The notes below the pieces were generated by a model that saw nothing but the letters and a program-made list of their open reading frames with translations, ran no database searches and was not told where the DNA came from. The translations under genes and the position numbers were made by a program. Of a stretch of DNA of 64,000 nt, positions 12,060 to 22,651 are shown one piece after another. The stretch's first letter is position 1. Every line of letters starts with the position of its first letter. The stretch comes from Symbiodinium sp. CCMP2592 (taxonomy: Eukaryota > Sar > Dinophyceae > Suessiales > Symbiodiniaceae): NCBI GenBank assembly GCA_905221615.1, contig CAJNDT010004502.1, positions 386,001 through 450,000 of the forward strand. The letters are read 5' to 3'.

Positions 12060-12140
12060 TCTATAAGGGTTCCTTTAAAGGGATCTATAAGGGTTCCTTT
12101 AAAGGGATCTATAAGGGTTCCTATAGGGGATCTTTAGGGT
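12060..12140. repeat. 24-bp tandem of dispersed repeat R3
   Basis: CTATAAGGGTTCCTTTAAAG is repeated from 12061, 12085 and 12109. The unit contains the palindrome CCTTTAAAGG. Single copies of R3 occur at about 16445, 25780, 26700, 26845, 28485, 36930, 47715 and 52940. Confidence 0.75.
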
Positions 12141-12149
12141 TTAGGGTAT

Positions 12150-12257
12150 ATGGGAGTCTCCGAAAATTAGGGATGCTTTATTTTGGTTGTCCTTACAATA
12201 AGGATCCTAACTACTAGTATTTGGGGTACTTAGGGTCCCCTGTTTTCGGAAACTCCC
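12150..12257. repeat. Hairpin element, family H6
   Basis: TGGGAGTCTCCGAAAATTAG at the left and GTTTTCGGAAACTCCC at the right. Confidence 0.7.
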
Positions 12258-12544
12258 GCAAAGTTGTTGAAGGGCTTGAAAAGGATATGGGTTTCTTTAA
12301 GTCTCAGTGGGTCCTCTCCCCCGGGTTTTGCGAAGGCTCTATATGCTTTTATTCAACGCCCAACGCTGCAAACCCCGAGGTTTGCTCCCCCAAACCCTAA
12401 ACCCTAAACCCTACCCTAAACCTTAAACCCTAACAGAAGATTGAGCAGAAGCCCTCCTGAGTCCAAAGCTCATGAGAGCACTCAACCCATCAGTCATCGC
12501 AGTCGTGCGTCCCGAGGTCCCCGAAAACCCTGTAAGCCCTACCC

Positions 12545-12635
12545 TAAGGCTCCATAGTAGTTCCTTTTTGGGATTATCTTCTAGGATAAAAAATATGAAC
12601 CCCAAAAAGGAACTACTATGGAGCCTTTGGGGTAG
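12545..12635. repeat. Hairpin element, family H7
   Basis: AAGGCTCCATAGTAGTTCCT at the left and AGGAACTACTATGGAGCCTT at the right are perfectly complementary, with a loop of about 50 bp. Confidence 0.8.
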
Positions 12636-12766
12636 ACCCCGAACCCGGCAGCTTATATCCGAACTTCTGAAGCCCAAGAGCATCCCTTTCGCAGGCCGCA
12701 GATGGCGAGGCCATCACTTTTACCAGGCATAACCAGTTCGGGATCTCTTAACCCACTAAAGACATC

Positions 12767-13084
12767 ATGATGTCTGAAGCAGCCCGATGCATGTCCGTGG
12801 AACTCACGAGTACCAAGGCCACCCCCGCAAGTTTGAGAATCAAAGAAGGTTGGATTGCACCACTGCGGGCAGACATATAGGCGGCAAGGGGGCTACGTAG
12901 GTTACCTTTGGGCTCGCACTTTGGGGGGGCCGCAGGGTCATGGTTGCTAGGTTTCGTGCATAGGGTGTCGCAGTTCTGTTCGAAGGCCGGGGTGATGGAT
13001 TTTCGGTTGCGGGTGTTGTGGTGTTTGGTTTGCCAGGAAGGCCGCATTGCATTGAATATTCCAGAGAGGCTGCAGGATAATTGA
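12767..13084 (+). pseudogene. Possible coding remnant with one in-frame stop
   Basis: Not recognised. Read from ATG 12767, the plus frame looks protein-like for about 105 codons and is broken once, by TAG at 12878-12880. It then runs to TGA at 13082-13084, with segments such as LRIKEGWIAPLRADI and FRLRVLWCLVCQEGR. Minus-strand open frames of 85-113 codons overlap the same bases, so strand is uncertain. It lies just upstream of the ankyrin gene and may be an upstream exon relic of something else. Confidence 0.25.
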
Positions 13085-13293
13085 CACACTGCGACGATGC
13101 ATGCAGCAGCCGCACAGTTTGGCTCGCTCTAAGAGATAGCTGTCGTTGGTGCTTTGTTTCATAGGCCTATCTGGCTTTTTCGTAAAGACTCCAACATCAG
13201 TCAAGTTCCTTGCCTTATCATCATGGACGCGTACCGCAACTTGCTATGAGGGACTTTCGCCACTAAGGGATTTGGGAGTCTGAATTAGCCAAG

Positions 13294-15625
13294 ATGCTTC
13301 AAGTGAGGCTGCTCTCTGGTGAACCTCTGACGAGCATACCCGTTCAGGAGATATTCGATGTGCGGGGCTTGAAGCAGCGCTTGAGTCACTTAGTATGAGA
13401 GTCGTAACCTTTAGCCATCTTTAACCTTGGGTACTGTAATCCCTGTAGCTTAAGCTTGAGTTCCCCCAGGATATTGGTCAAGTAAGGTCAGCTGCCTGGC
13501 TTTCCGTCGCGATTTAGACAGAGGATCCTCGTGCATGGCAAGGATTTGGAGGATTCTGCTACGCTGGACTCGCCGATGGATCTTTGTCTCGTTTTGTTGA
13601 GCTTCACCGACGTTCCTCAAAGTCAGGTTGACGTCCTAGCAGCTGCTGCTGGGCAGGGCTCTATGCCAAAGGTGGGCGGTGACAAAAGAGCAAGTCCGGG
13701 ACACAAGCTTAATGGACCAGGGACATGAGGCTTCGCAACCTCTCACTGAAGAGGACGCGGCCAGCACGTGCGAAAGTATTCAAGCCTGTTTTGCACCATT
13801 GGGCCCTATTCTAGCTATCCTGATACTTCTTACCATGTAGAGCCACCGCTCCACATCCCAGCGAATCCCTGCAACAGCTTATGGAAAATCGACACTCGGA
13901 ACCTCAGTTTAAGGGCGCCCCGCAAGGCAACGTTGTTTGTCTGCTGGCTTCTGAGTGTATCCCCGAACAAGTCGGACAGCTGTGAAAGTAGGTGCTGCGG
14001 ATGCATCCAGGATGAGTGTCGAATCAACACTGTTTAGCCACATGAAGGCGCTTCATGTGGGTAGTTGTCAAAATTAGGGTTCCTTTTCGGGGTCCTTAAT
14101 ATAGTACGGTACCTAGTATTTAGGGTACTTCAAAAGGGACCCTAATTTTGACAACCACCGTGTGTACAAGGCTTATGGTTTATGATGTAGACGTTATGAG
14201 GTATGTGATCCCTGCGTGCTGAGGATTACACAGCGGTGTTTTATATCAAGAGTATGGGAGCTGTGACTCACTGGAGTTGGGGTTGAATGTTTAGCAGTGA
14301 ACTTACAAAATCTTACAAATCAGGGGTTTGACTTGCGACTTGCCCTTCAGGTCGAGTCCATGCTTCAGTTACCCCAAGATCCAGGCCGGCTAACCTCGGA
14401 TCGCTGTACAGCCTTGATTTTGGCATCGGACGCTGGTCATGACGGAGTTGTGCGCCTGCTGCTGGAGGCTGGTGCCAAAGCAGACACCACAGGCCGCACC
14501 GCTTTGAAAGTGGCATCTTGGCGGGGTCATGTCGGAGTCGTGCGCTTGCTGCTCGAAGCCGGCGCCGACAAGGATCTGCCAGATTACGAAGGCTGCACCG
14601 CCTTGCATTCGGCATCTTTGCAGGGTCATGTAGAAGTCGTGCGCTTGCTGCTGGAAGCCGGCGCCGACAAGGATCTGCCAGATGACGAAGGCTGCGTCGC
14701 CTTGCATTCGGCATCTTTGCAGGGTCATGTAGAAGTCGTGCGCTTGCTGCTGGAAGCCGGCTCCAACAAGGATCTGACTAATGACGAAGGCTGCACCGCT
14801 TTGAAATCGGCATCTTTGCGGGGTCACGTTGACGTTGTGCACTTACTGCTGGAAGCCGGTGCCGACAAGGATCTGGCAGACGCCCAAGGCCGCACCGCTT
14901 TGTGGTCAGCATGTATGCTGGATCATGTCGACGTCGTGCGCTTGCTGCTCGAAGCCGGCGCCGACAAGGATCTGCCAGATGACGAAGGCTGCACCGTTTT
15001 GAAATCGGCATCTTTGCGGGGTCACGATGACGTCGTGCACTTACTGCTGGAAGCCGGCGCCGACAAGGATCTGGCAGACGCCAAAGGCTGCACCGCTTTG
15101 AGGTCAGCATCTGTGCGGGATCGTGTCGAAGTCATGCCGGCGGCTGGAAGCGGGCGCCGACACGGATCTGATAAATGACGAAGCGCTATACAGCCTTGAT
15201 GTCGGCATCTTCGCGGGGCCTTGTCAAAGTCGTGCGCTTGCTGCTGGAAGCCGGCGCCAACGCGGACTTGACGGACGCCAAAGGCCGCAGTGCTTTGAGG
15301 TCAGCATCTTTGTGGGGTTATGTCGACGTCGTGCGCTTGCTGCTCGAAGCCGGCGCCGACAAGGATCTGCCAGATGACGAAGGCTGTGCCGCCTTGCATT
15401 CGGCATCTTGGCAGGGTGTTGTAGAAGTCGTGCGCTGGCTGCTGGAAGCCGGTGCCGACAAAGATCTGGATGGCGCCAAAGGCTGCACTGCTTTGAATTC
15501 GGCATCTTCGCGGGGTCATTGTCGACGTCGTGCGCTTACTGCTGGAAGCCGGCGCCGACAAGGATCCGGCAATCGACGAAGGCCGCACACCTGTGACCGT
15601 TGGATCTTTCACTACAGCTCGGTAA
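13294..15625 (+). CDS. Ankyrin-repeat protein, three exons, frame-broken in exon 3
   Basis: Exon 1 is 13294-13392 (ATG, 33 codons), with GT donor at 13393. Exon 2 is 13492-13671 (60 codons), after AG at 13490-13491 and ending AAG before GTGGGC. Exon 3 begins at 14351 after TTCAG. All junctions are phase 0, and the joined text flows: RLSHL/LPGFPSRFRQ and GSMPK/VESMLQLPQD. The first ~93 residues (LLSGEPLTS, RFRQRIL, LDSPMDLCLVLL) resemble a ubiquitin-fold-like leader I remember on many symbiodiniacean ankyrin proteins; this is recall, not a search. Twelve ankyrin repeats follow. Ankyrin arrays are protein-binding scaffolds, and no enzymatic domain is visible. Three indels in exon 3 break the frame, so this may be a pseudogene or contain sequencing errors. 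No promoter was identified. Confidence 0.8.
14053..14163. repeat. Hairpin element, family H4, inside ankyrin intron 2
   Basis: TGGGTAGTTGTCAAAATTAG at the left and TAATTTTGACAACCACC at the right. It lies wholly within the 679-bp intron 13672-14350, so it is removed by splicing if the gene is expressed. Confidence 0.8.
14351..15625 (+). CDS. Ankyrin array exon, twelve repeats, three indels
   Basis: Repeats of about 99 bp share the core GHVEVVRLLLEAGADKDL and the linker DDEGCTAL or DAKGRTAL. Their DNA is very similar, implying recent unequal duplication. The frame is intact to about 15135. A 2-bp loss there (GTCATGCCGGCGG against GTGCGCTTGCTGC in sister repeats) shifts it. An extra base near 15180 and an extra T at 15519-15520 (GGTCATTGTCGAC for GGTCATGTCGAC) shift it again. 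The net change is zero, so the original frame returns and ends at TAA 15623-15625. Repeats 9-11 read cleanly in the second frame. A GTG-initiated frame extends up to 14297, but AG at 14349-14350 is the better exon start. Confidence 0.85.
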
Positions 15626-15708
15626 AGGTCGTGGCAAACAACGACGGCCGCGGAGCCTTCATGATTGCATCCTCCAAGTGGCCTGCGATTGCTCGTTTGC
15701 CAAAATGA

Positions 15709-16294
15709 TCTCCGGAGATTTAGGTTTTACCCAGGGTGTATAGGGCTTACAAGGTTTATACAGGGGATCTCCACCTGATTTTCTTGCTTGGCTGTGTGGC
15801 TTTGCCGCATCCGTCGGGAGAGTGCGTCCTCACCTGCTAGCAACCACCGAGCCCTGCTCGCTCGTCATGTTGGTGTCGGAACCATCTTCTGGGGTGGCTA
15901 CATCTGTGTATCTTCTTGTCACTCTAGTCATGTCCTCATAGACTTATACGACCAGTGACACCAAATCTCTATTCACTCCTGTAAGCCCTTTTTTTATTCC
16001 CTCAGTCTAGGCGTGAGTGGAGGCTTATAAGCCCAAACCCCTTAAACCTGGGAGGTTTCTTTCAAAACCTCTCTTCCTGCTTAAGCAGCGTCTGTGAAAA
16101 CTCAGAACCTCCGGGCAACGATAACCCATGTAAACCCGAACGGCCCCAGCGGTTCAGGCTCTTGGGTATCGGATCGAGGAAGGATTGAAGTTAGGCCCAA
16201 CAGAAATCCGGAACCCTAAGCCCTAAACTTTCCCACTAATGTTACTAGTCCTGTTAGGGGTGAATCCTGAACCCTTGGGCCCCCAAGCTCATCT
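15709..16294. other. Stretch without a recognisable gene
   Basis: Non-repetitive at first (15720-15960), then telomere-like words from 16030. No open frame of interest. Confidence 0.5.
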
Positions 16295-16419
16295 TTCAGG
16301 ATCATGGGACATAGTAAGTAAGGTTATAGGACCTGAATTAGGGTTATAAGTAGTTATAAGTATAGTTTCCCTGATTATAACCCTAGTCTAGTTACTAACT
16401 CCCATGATCTTTTAAGTAG
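16295..16419. repeat. Hairpin element, family H2
   Basis: TTTCAGGATCATGGGACATA at the left, AACTCCCATGATCTTTTAAG at the right, with AGTTATAAGTATAGTTTCCC in the core. Confidence 0.75.
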
Positions 16420-16599
16420 TCCCTAAACCCTAAACCCTATAGATGCCTTTAAGGAACCCTATAAAGATCCCTTTAAAGGAACCCTAAGTAGGATTCAGGA
16501 TGAAACCCGAAGCTCCCCGATGAGTCAGTCGGGGGTTCAACAGACCTAGCTGGACTGACCCGGCCCCGTCGGTGTAGCCCCAAACCGTTTGCTAGCCTG

Positions 16600-16693
16600 A
16601 TAAGGGAGACTTTGGGGTCTTTATTTTTTTGTAATAAGGATGCGACTAGTTGGGGTATTATATTAGGGTCCCCTATTCTCGGAAACTCCCACA
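16600..16693. repeat. Hairpin element, family H6, left end decayed
   Basis: The right end CCCTATTCTCGGAAACTCCC is clear. The left end is reduced to AAGGGAGACTTTGGGG. Confidence 0.5.
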
Positions 16694-17100
16694 AGACCGA
16701 GCTTCATAAGTTGACACCAAGTGTGCATGGAGCTGGGGGGCGAACTTGGGGTCTTAGGGTTTAGGGTTTAAGGTTGAGGGTTTATGGTTTAGGGTGAGGG
16801 GGGAAGGGTGTGGGAGAGTTTTGAGAAAATGAGACTTTTGCTACGCAATCCTAAGCCCAAAGGCCTGCATTAGTTCCTGTTTTGCGTTGTGTTAATGTTC
16901 ATATGTTTTCGGTTCTGCAGCAGTCACTTTGTTGGGCCCCAGTGCTTGCATAAGTGTGTCTGGATTTCCGACAAACCTGGGTATCCCCTAAACCCTAATT
17001 AAACCCTAAACCGTTAAAGTTCTTTTCAGGTCGCCGAGGGGTTGTCAAAGTTGTTTCCGCGACTGCTGGGGCATGGCCGTTTTGGCGCCTCCTCGAACCT

Positions 17101-17229
17101 CCAAGGGTAAAAGGACGGACCCGTAATAAGGACCCCTAGGTATATGCACTTTCTTTAGCTATTTTTTCCCCATTATATGGCCCATTATGGGGTAGGGGTC
17201 CCGCTTAAGGGTCCCTCCTTTTCCCCTTT
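17101..17229. repeat. Hairpin element, family H5
   Basis: AAGGGTAAAAGGACGGACCC at the left pairs with GGGTCCCTCCTTTTCCCCTT at the right. Internal CCCCTAGGTATATG and a CATTATATGG core. Confidence 0.75.
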
Positions 17230-17284
17230 GAGAACTGGAACTTCGAGAGACTATGGAACGTCTCGTGAGAGGTGGAGTTTTCAT

Positions 17285-17508
17285 TGCTGTTGGGGCTGGG
17301 GCCTGCCTGTCATGCTGTTTGGAATCTCTGGAATTCGGCGAATTTCAATTGCGGGGGCCTGCCTGACATGCTGTTTGGGGTTTCTGGAATTCGGCGAATT
17401 CCGCTTGCTGGGCCTTGCCTCCCAAACAGCATGACAAGCAGGCCCCAGCAGTTGAAATTCGCCGAATTCCAGACATCCCACACACCATGACAGGCAGGCC
17501 CCAGCAAT
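17285..17508. repeat. Nested direct and inverted repeat
   Basis: Two direct copies of a unit with GGCCTGCCTGTCATGCTGTT and GGAATTCGGCGAATTTC (from about 17299 and 17365) are followed by two inverted copies: CAAACAGCATGACAAGCAGG at about 17427 and GAAATTCGCCGAATTCCAG then ATGACAGGCAGGCCCC at about 17453-17503. The block can fold as a large cruciform. Open frames appear in several frames and are by-products. Confidence 0.8.
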
Positions 17509-17742
17509 GTGAAGGCTTCATGTTTGGAGTCAATCCCGGAGCAGAGTTGCCCAGAGCCTCAGCTTTGGCAGGTGGGTTCCAATAGTGTGGAGTTTGACAT
17601 GACATACCGTGACAGAGATGATGAGCGGACGATCTTGGATCAGGTCATCTTGGACTGCAGTTCTGATTGCTCTGTTCTCCCTCTATTGCACGGGCATGTT
17701 GGTGAATCCGTCGAGGGACTGGTGAAACAGCATGGTGGGGGA

Positions 17743-18052
17743 TATATGATCCCGGTTCTCGGTTCACCGACCCCCCCCCAAATGGTATCCCCCCCCACCC
17801 CCCACGCTCCCCAGGCCGAATCTGTGTGTGACTGTGCAAGCTTTTTCCACACGACGGCTCACATGCCAAGCAGACCCACGCAGGAAACCCAAACCATACC
17901 ACGCCACAGGGAGGAGTGGGGTAACCAGCCTAAGCAGACCCACTCCCGAACCAAACCAAACCACACCACACCACAGGGAGGGGGAAGCAACCCACAACCA
18001 CACCACACCACGGGGGGGGAGGGGGGGGCCGGCCGAACCGGGATCATATATT
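17743..18052. mobile_element. Possible 310-bp non-autonomous element
   Basis: TATATGATCCCGGTT at 17743-17757 is repeated inverted as AACCGGGATCATATA at 18036-18050. Between them are C-runs, G-runs and tandem ACCACACCACACCACAGGG-type units. No transposase is inside. The frame of 181 codons across 17509-18054 reads this low-complexity text and is not called. Confidence 0.45.
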
Positions 18053-18055
18053 GAT

Positions 18056-19140
18056 GCGCATGGGCATTTTTCCAGTCCCTGCTTGCAGCATCCAAGCTGC
18101 ACGGTCAGGCCTTGTCGATCGGCTCGCTGTAGAAGGTCTGCTATTATGGCCTATAAGCCGATAAGCCATCAATTTTACATGAATTAGAATGATGAAGCGT
18201 GAGGAAACAGTGCTCTGGGCCCCTGGGCTCCAAACTACGGTGCAAGCTTCCCCCCCTTGACTAGATCTTCCCTCTACCAGGCCCCCTAACGCTAACCCAC
18301 AGAGTTCGGAACCCGAAAACCTGCGACATGGAGCCTACGGTGCTACAACTTACAAACCGAAGCTTGGATTTTCAAAATGCAACATAACTCGAAGTCCCAT
18401 GTCCTAGACCCTATAAGCCCTACACATTAAATCCTAAATCTGAACATGGCCTAAACCCTACATAAGCCCTAATTAGACCCACCAACCACCTGCTAATAGA
18501 CCCTAAACACAATATAAATGGTTCTGGTGATCCTGAAGCCTAAACCCCAGCCCCCAGACCCCTAAACCCTAAACCCTGAGCCATCCTGAACCTTAAAGCC
18601 TTAAACCCTATAGACCTTAAACCGAAAGCCTTGCTCAGACGCTCAGCTGCCTGAATCACGGTGCTTTCTCCCGACCGCACTGCGTTCGGCAGCGATGTGG
18701 GAAGACGCTTAGCGAGTGTTTAGGGTTCAGGGTTCCTTTAAAGGCCTCGACCTTTCAAGGTTCCTATAGAAGGGTTCCTTTGAAGGGTTCAGTAGGGTTT
18801 GGGGCGGTTTTGGGTCCGCAAATTACGGCTTGAAGGACTCGCACCTAGTTAAAGCCTTGTTGTCAATCCTTATCATGGGGGTCATTACTGAGGATCTCTT
18901 GTTTTCTGTAACTCTCTTGTACTCAAATACTGATTTCCGGAAATAGGATTGCATTTCTGTAAGGCTCCTACCTTCAGTTTTGAATTGATTTTGGAAGCTT
19001 CCAAGCTATGCCTACCTTGGAGCTAAACCAAGGAATTTTCAGATTACCGCTTTGTCCACTGTGAATGCATCGAAGTTTGAATGCATCGAAGTTTCCTTCA
19101 TCCTAGGGTCCTAGTAAATAGCACCGAGGTTCAGGATGGG
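18056..19140. other. Stretch without a recognisable gene
   Basis: Degenerate telomere-like words (18405-18625), an R3 word near 18735-18765 and unique sequence. No coding frame is supported. Confidence 0.5.
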
Positions 19141-19144
19141 GAGT

Positions 19145-19375
19145 TTTGTAGGCTAGCCGGTTTAAGGTTTAGGTTTTAGGGTTTGGGATTTGGGGTTTAG
19201 GGTTTTAGGGTTTGGGGTTTAGTTAGGATTTGGGTTTTAGGGTTTTGGGTTTAGGGTTTGGGTGTTAGGGTTTTAGGGTTTGGGTTTAAGGTTTGGGTGT
19301 TAGGGTTTTAGGGTTTGGTGTTTAGGGTTTGGGGTTTAGGGTTTTAGGGTTTGGGGTTTAGGGTTCTAGCTTCCA
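19145..19375. repeat. Telomere-like TTTAGGG tract
   Basis: About 230 bp of TTTAGGG alternating with TTTGGGG and TTTTAGGG variants, all G-rich on the plus strand. Confidence 0.85.
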
Positions 19376-20880
19376 GGTTTTTGAGAGAATACATGATGGT
19401 TAGATACTCGGACTCATATGGCCATCATCTTCCGACAACCTCACTTCCATACCAAGGAAGTGTATTGCTGCCTCCTTTCTTGCAAACTAGCACGGCGTAG
19501 TCCTTACCACAGAACTAGTTCGATCATTGCCGAAAACAAAGTACGGTGAAAACTATGTAGGGTAGCCCTAAACGTTACGCCTACGCCCTTGCGTCCCTCA
19601 CTTACAAGTCCGTTGTAGTTGAGTGGCGAACGCTTGACGCAAAAAAGTCAACTCAACTTTAAACTCTAATTAACCCCTGAAAGCCGAACTGCCTACAGGC
19701 CCTCTCTGAACTGTCTGAGCCCCATGAACTTCTCAGAAAGCCAGTATGCTTAGGGGTACTTCGAAATGATTTTTGCTTTTTGGTTATTATAATTGCAATC
19801 TCTAAGAAACAGCTAAAATTACAATTCTTGCTAGGGTTCTAAGTTCAGTATAGTATGTTTAACACGTGCAACTTCCGTGAGCCCCGTATAGCAGATACCA
19901 GCGTAAGGAATATTTGAAGTTGTTGCTTGCCACAGCCTCAACTCAAACCGAAAACCTCAAACCCCAAACCCTTCAGCCTTACAGGAACCTTCAGTTATGT
20001 GATTACTAGGGCGAAAACGCCCTGTTCCAATCATTAAGGCCCCTACATATTAAACCGCCTGTGAATCTGTTAGGAACCTTTTGAACCTTAACTTTGTAAT
20101 TTTTTTGTTGCAGATCCCTTTCCCTCAGCTTCGAAAATGGCCCGAAAGCCTTGTACAGAATGCTTTTGCTTCCTGCAGCATTAAAATGTGAGTCCTTAGA
20201 GCCTTCGGGTTTTAGATCCTTTTTCAGCGCATTTGTTTAAGTCCCGCATAAACCCTAAACCCCAAAACTGTTCGAGTCCCGCGATCCATCCAAGGCCAAC
20301 TTTGCCCCCTAACGGCAGAGGGAGCCAGGGCTGCGAAGGCTTCACGGGCGTTTGGGGTATCGGGTTTAGGGCTCAGGGTTCACGGCTCAGGGCTTGCGCT
20401 TGGATGTATGCAAAAGGTGCAACAATCTAAACCCGAAACCCCAAACCCCAACCCCCAAGAAAGCCAAACACTACCAACCCCTTGGTGGGTGAGGGTTTAG
20501 AGACCAGGGTTTGGGTTTAGGGGTTTAGGGTTTAGGGTGAACCTTGAGCCTCCATCCGCCGTGGCAGCAGCCGTATGCCACAACCCCCCATTCCAGTCGA
20601 GATCCGCAAGGTTTAGGGCCGTTTAGGGTCTATAGTTGAACTTTTTCGGGGGGTTGTAGAGAATCTTCGAGCTTGCAGAGAGTCAAGGGCAAGGACAGTG
20701 AAATGGTTCTGTTGATGTGGGACATTGATCAGCTGCAGCCGGCTCTAAGTATGGACACTTTCATCCGAATTCTCTCATCCTCCATGCTGACGCTGCTGCC
20801 CCCCTGGAATTGTCCTCAAACCCTAAACCCTGCACTGTCAAACCCTGCGAACACTTTCGGTCTGGAATTGGAAATCCAGC
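19376..20880. other. Stretch without a supported gene
   Basis: Unique sequence, R4-type words at 20025-20050, a dispersed word AATTCTTGCTAGGGTTCTAAG at 19830-19850 (also near 37360 and 47385, with variants), and telomere-like words at 20250-20540. No exon with splice context. Confidence 0.4.
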
Positions 20881-20904
20881 CCTCTGCCACTCATCGACCG
20901 GAAT

Positions 20905-21163
20905 AGCGAAACGCCTGGTGACGAAAGAATACACCCAGCAGGTGTTCCCAGTGGAGGCGTTTGTCGATTACTATGCCGGGCACTTGGGTGGGGTGCTTTG
21001 TTTTGTCGATGGCTATGCCTTCCGGCCCTGTCCTGTCGGTGTAATATATATAGAGTCCTTCATAACTGGAATACGGTTTCGGGAGGGTCAACTGCTATCA
21101 ACCGGCTGGCCTCTCCAAATGGGTACCCTTGTAGCCGGGAACCCCAGTCGGCCTGCCATCTAA
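20905..21163 (+). CDS. Possible coding island, unknown
   Basis: Not recognised. The plus frame is open for about 85 codons with a balanced composition (segments VFPVEAFVDYYAGHLGGVL, GWPLQMGTLVAGNPSRPAI), ending at TAA 21161-21163. The frame's upstream part (20810-20900) reads telomere-like text and is unlikely to be coding, so an exon would start near 20905. A minus frame (20891-21091) competes. Confidence 0.25.
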
Positions 21164-21855
21164 ACAGACTGAACGGAAAAGCACCCATATCTGAATCCTA
21201 CTACACCCTTGTCATCCCCAAACAGCCTTCTAAACCCTCACATTGCCTTACAGGGCCTTACACGCACCTAAAAAGCACTACAAACCCCTCGAAGTACCAG
21301 ACAATCTAGATCCCATGCCTTAAACCTCACCCTTCTTACCCGAAGCCCTAAACGCTTACAAACCCTATTACCAAGCCTTAAGGAAGAGAAGCTCGGAGGT
21401 CAAACTGCCTTCCAAACCCTAAGCCCTAGGCCCTTATCCCTAAACCCTCTACCCTGCATTCTCATAGGGTCAAGGGTTTGGGCATTGGGTTTCATGTTTC
21501 TTCCTTAACCTTAAGGCCCAAAAAGGTTCAGTTTAGGGTCGGGGGCTTAGTGGTTTTAACCTCAACCCGAAACCCCAAAAAAGCCCACTTCTTGAAACCT
21601 TAACCCTCTAAAACACCAGGAGCCGACTTTTTGAAACCCTAAACCCTATAAAACTCCAAAAGCCCACTTTTGATACCCAAACCCCAAACCCCAACAGAAG
21701 CCCGCTTTTTGAGGCTGAGTGTTTGGCTCAGGTCCAGTGTTTTTGTTTAAACCCAAACCCCAACAAAAGCGCCCACATTGTGAGGCCTAAAGGTTTAGAA
21801 ACCCCCAAAGCCCATTTCTGAAACCCTAATCCCTCAACCCCAACAACAAATCACA
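21164..21855. other. Stretch without a gene
   Basis: Almost entirely degenerate CCCTAAA-type text, with AAAGCCCACTTTTTGAAACC-like words repeated around 21575, 21625, 21660 and 21700. Confidence 0.5.
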
Positions 21856-21980
21856 GGGGAAAAGGAGGGACCCTTAATGGGGACCCTTACCCTATAATGG
21901 CTATATAATGGGTATATAGTAGCTATATTAAGGGTATATACCTAGGGGTCCTTATTAAGAGTCCCTCCTTTTACCCTTGG
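21856..21980. repeat. Hairpin element, family H5
   Basis: GGGGAAAAGGAGGGACCCTT at the left, AGAGTCCCTCCTTTTACCCTT at the right, with a TATATAATGGGTATATAGTA core. Confidence 0.8.
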
Positions 21981-22021
21981 AACAAAAGCTCGCGTGTTGA
22001 GGCAACAACAAAAACTCACTT

Positions 22022-22096
22022 TCCCTAAGGGTCCATGTACCCAAATAGTATATACATTGGCCTTGAGGCCAAAAGTATATACTATTTGGGTACACA
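22022..22096. repeat. Hairpin element, family H3, short form
   Basis: GGGTCCATGTACCCAAATAG then ATATACATTGGCC; GGCCAAAAGTATATACTATT and TGGGTACA close the stem. It lacks the outermost right-end bases seen in other copies. Confidence 0.7.
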
Positions 22097-22273
22097 ACAC
22101 CCCGCAACCAGACATGGTAGCCTAGCTGCACTGGCAAGAAGGCATGAGGGTTCAAACAAAAACAACCCCAACAACAAGAGCTCACTTGTTGAGGCAAAGA
22201 GGGCTTCGCACCCAGGGCGGCCTTCCACTGCCTTCGGGGAACCTTCCTGGACCCTCGGCTCCTTCGAGGGTCC

Positions 22274-22381
22274 TACGGTGGATGACATAAATCCTGCATT
22301 ACCTATAATAATAAGGAATATACCAGAATTCTCATAGTTAAGGGTCCTTAAGGTAATGCAGGATTCATATCATCAACAGTG
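22274..22381. repeat. Hairpin element, family H1
   Basis: CTACGGTGGATGACATAAAT CCTGCATTACC at the left, GGTAATGCAGGATTCATATC ATCAACAGTG at the right, core AATAAGGAATATACCAGAAT. Confidence 0.8.
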
Positions 22382-22651
22382 GGGCTTTTGGGGTCCGTCG
22401 TAGTTAGAATAGGGTTCCCTTTAAAGGGGTCCTTACAGGACTCTGTAAGGGATCTATAGTTGGGGTTTAGAATATAGGGGCCTTAATAGTTAGAGGCTCT
22501 TGGGGCCCACTATACTATACACTTACACTGCGGAACCCCATGGTTTAGGGCTTAATTAGGAAAGGTTTAGGATTTGGAGTTTTCCTTCGGGTTTAAGGAT
22601 GTAGTAAGTGTCTATAGTTTAGGGGTTTAGGACAAGTTTAGAATTCGAGGT

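Noticed and set aside
14313-15505. Five minus-strand and shifted open frames of 93-150 codons across the ankyrin exon
   Set aside because: They are antisense or shifted readings of the 99-bp repeat, whose period is a multiple of three. The plus ankyrin frame explains the sequence.
17509-18054. A 181-codon plus frame
   Set aside because: Most of it reads C-runs and CACCA repeats inside the element at 17743-18052. No folded-looking segment.
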